DNA of 64,000 nucleotides from Liolophura sinensis (lineage: Eukaryota; Mollusca; Polyplacophora; Chitonida; Chitonidae): the NCBI RefSeq assembly GCF_032854445.1, contig NC_088303.1, positions 23,131,501-23,195,500 of the forward strand, given 5' to 3'. The notes under the pieces are model-generated. The model was given only the letters and a program-made list of their open reading frames with translations. It made no database searches and was not told the DNA's origin. The position numbers were made by a program, and so were the translations under genes. Positions within the stretch are counted from its first letter, which is position 1. Each line of letters starts with the position of its first letter. Shown piece after piece: positions 63,001 through 64,000 of this stretch.

Positions 63001-63275
63001 TGTTTTTTTTTAAAACATAAATTGCAAGTTTAACCCTTTCAGAAGTATCTTTGGAATTAAACAGCTGGAATTACATGATAAAATCAATGGTTGACTTCAA
63101 ATGTTTCTGACAAATTCTTACCACCGATTGTACCATTGTCAACAGGAACAACTGGTGACGAGACCGAAATGTTCGAGCTCCTGTCATCAGAAAGGAAGCA
63201 TCCAGCAGCGTCTCCTGCTAGCAGAATGGCACCGATGATCAGAGCAAAATGCAGCGTGATCAATGACCCCATCAT
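60072..63275 (-). CDS. Methuselah/adhesion-like class B GPCR with somatomedin B domain (2 exons, 924 aa)
   Basis: Predicted plasma-membrane receptor; ligand unknown. Exon 1 is 63275-63122 (donor gtaaga). Exon 2 is 62692-60072 (acceptor cctcag). Phases match (G|AA gives Glu52), giving 924 residues. Residues 1-24 form a signal peptide (ITLHFALIIGAILLAG). Residues 72-113 are a Cys-rich somatomedin B-like domain containing FCDEICLFYGDCCYDAEDVC. A long Cys- and N-glycosylation-rich extracellular region follows. Seven hydrophobic helices span about 640-895, including LPGKIVLSLSVALLLAQ (TM2), LVLLMGVTWLFGI (TM6) and FNSCQGIYVFVAF (TM7), hallmarks of the Methuselah/adhesion class. No GPS cleavage motif is visible before TM1, so autoproteolysis is not expected. 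The whole receptor body sits in one exon of 2.6 kb. A tctcttcag acceptor just upstream of the first ATG (63279-63288) suggests a further 5' UTR exon. A TTTAAT on the plus strand at 59875-59880 reads ATTAAA on the gene strand, a possible polyadenylation signal. Confidence 0.9.
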
Positions 63276-63483
63276 CCACTGAAGAGAGACATGACATTAC
63301 CAACAATGCACTGTAACAACCTCCCTTAAGATTCCTTTTTTCAACTGACGATTGTAATAAGTCCAAGGAAGTATATATCCCATATGTTATGATTCGCTGG
63401 AACAGGTTGTTGAAACTCTTTTTGAAATAATCCACTCCTATTATAATAATTGTTTTAATAAGCATTGCAATGTAACTACTAAT

Positions 63484-63660
63484 TCCTCAAGCTGGCTTCC
63501 TCTGCGCCCGTACGTAGGAAGGTCCCAGCAACTTGCGGATGGTCGTGGGATTTCCCCGGGCTCTGTCCGTTTTTCTCCCACCATAATGCTGACTGCCGTC
63601 GTACAAGTGAAATATTCTTAAGTACGACGTAAAACAGCGTGAAATAATAAATAAGTTAAT
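63484..63660 (+). mobile_element. SINE family A, 5'-truncated, near the receptor 5' end
   Basis: It begins at caagctggcttcctctgcgc and contains ccaccataatgctgactgcc and agtgaaatattcttaagtac. It ends gaaataataaataagttaat. Confidence 0.8.
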
Positions 63661-63797
63661 TAATCAAACCAATTCCATAGCGACAAAAAGGTTGTGTATA
63701 GTTAAGAACCAAACCAATGAATGTATTCAATGAATAAATGATATAAGCTCGTCAATTTTATTTGTGTGCTTATATTCACACTCTTAATTCATGCATG

Positions 63798-64000
63798 GGG
63801 GCCTCTGTGGCCTGGGTGGTAAAGCAGCCAGCGCGGTGCACAGACGAAGGAGCCTCTCACCAATGCGGTCGTTGTGGGTTCAAGTCCAGCTTATGTCGGC
63901 TTCCTCTTCCGCTGTGGGAAGGCCTTTCAGCAGCCTGTGGATGATCATGGGGTTCCTCCGGGATGAGACGGTTTCCTCCCACCATTGCTGGATGTCGTCG
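63798..64000 (+). mobile_element. SINE family A, cut by the window end
   Basis: The head is gggggcctctgtggcctggg and the B box gggttcaagtccagcttatg. The core cggtttcctcccaccattgc is present to the window edge. Confidence 0.85.

Overview
The window is animal nuclear DNA: split genes with GT-AG introns, long repeat-rich spacers, tRNA-derived SINEs, a LINE and several inverted-repeat elements. The repeat style and the genes present (a Methuselah-like receptor with a somatomedin B domain, a short secreted ZP-domain protein) suggest a mollusc. That assignment is inference; no species can be named from the sequence.

Three protein-coding genes are supported. (1) 9375-21843, plus strand: a mitochondrial pyrimidine-nucleotide carrier of the SLC25A33/36 type. 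Seven exons join in frame to 330 residues, with all three carrier signatures. A 3' UTR probably runs to an AATAAA at 24466. (2) 34159-42770, minus strand: the 3' five exons of a ZP-domain protein. Two successive junctions are each one base out of phase. One intron holds a decayed LINE of about 4.7 kb in the same orientation. (3) 60072-63275, minus strand: a two-exon receptor of 924 residues with signal peptide, somatomedin B domain, long extracellular region and seven membrane helices. These genes have no evident shared pathway; their adjacency looks incidental.

Layout. 1-5700 is almost wholly minisatellite. 5700-9370 is spacer holding a small deleted Tc1/mariner-type element. 9375-24490 is the carrier gene, with a 48-bp array and a 1.2-kb motif-rich block in intron 1. 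24490-34150 is accessory sequence: SINEs, four inverted-repeat elements, a 47-bp minisatellite of about 28 copies and one member of a four-copy terminal-inverted-repeat family. 34159-42770 is the ZP gene plus LINE. 43-60 kb is dense in SINEs, members of the same inverted-repeat family, a long (TA)n(GA)n tract, a 40-bp array and a 55-bp array. 60-63.3 kb is the receptor gene, followed by two more SINE copies.

The least ordinary observations are the paired out-of-phase junctions of the ZP gene, the repeated finding of SINEs inside tandem arrays, and the dispersed four-copy inverted-repeat family. No strong case for a wholly new system was found.
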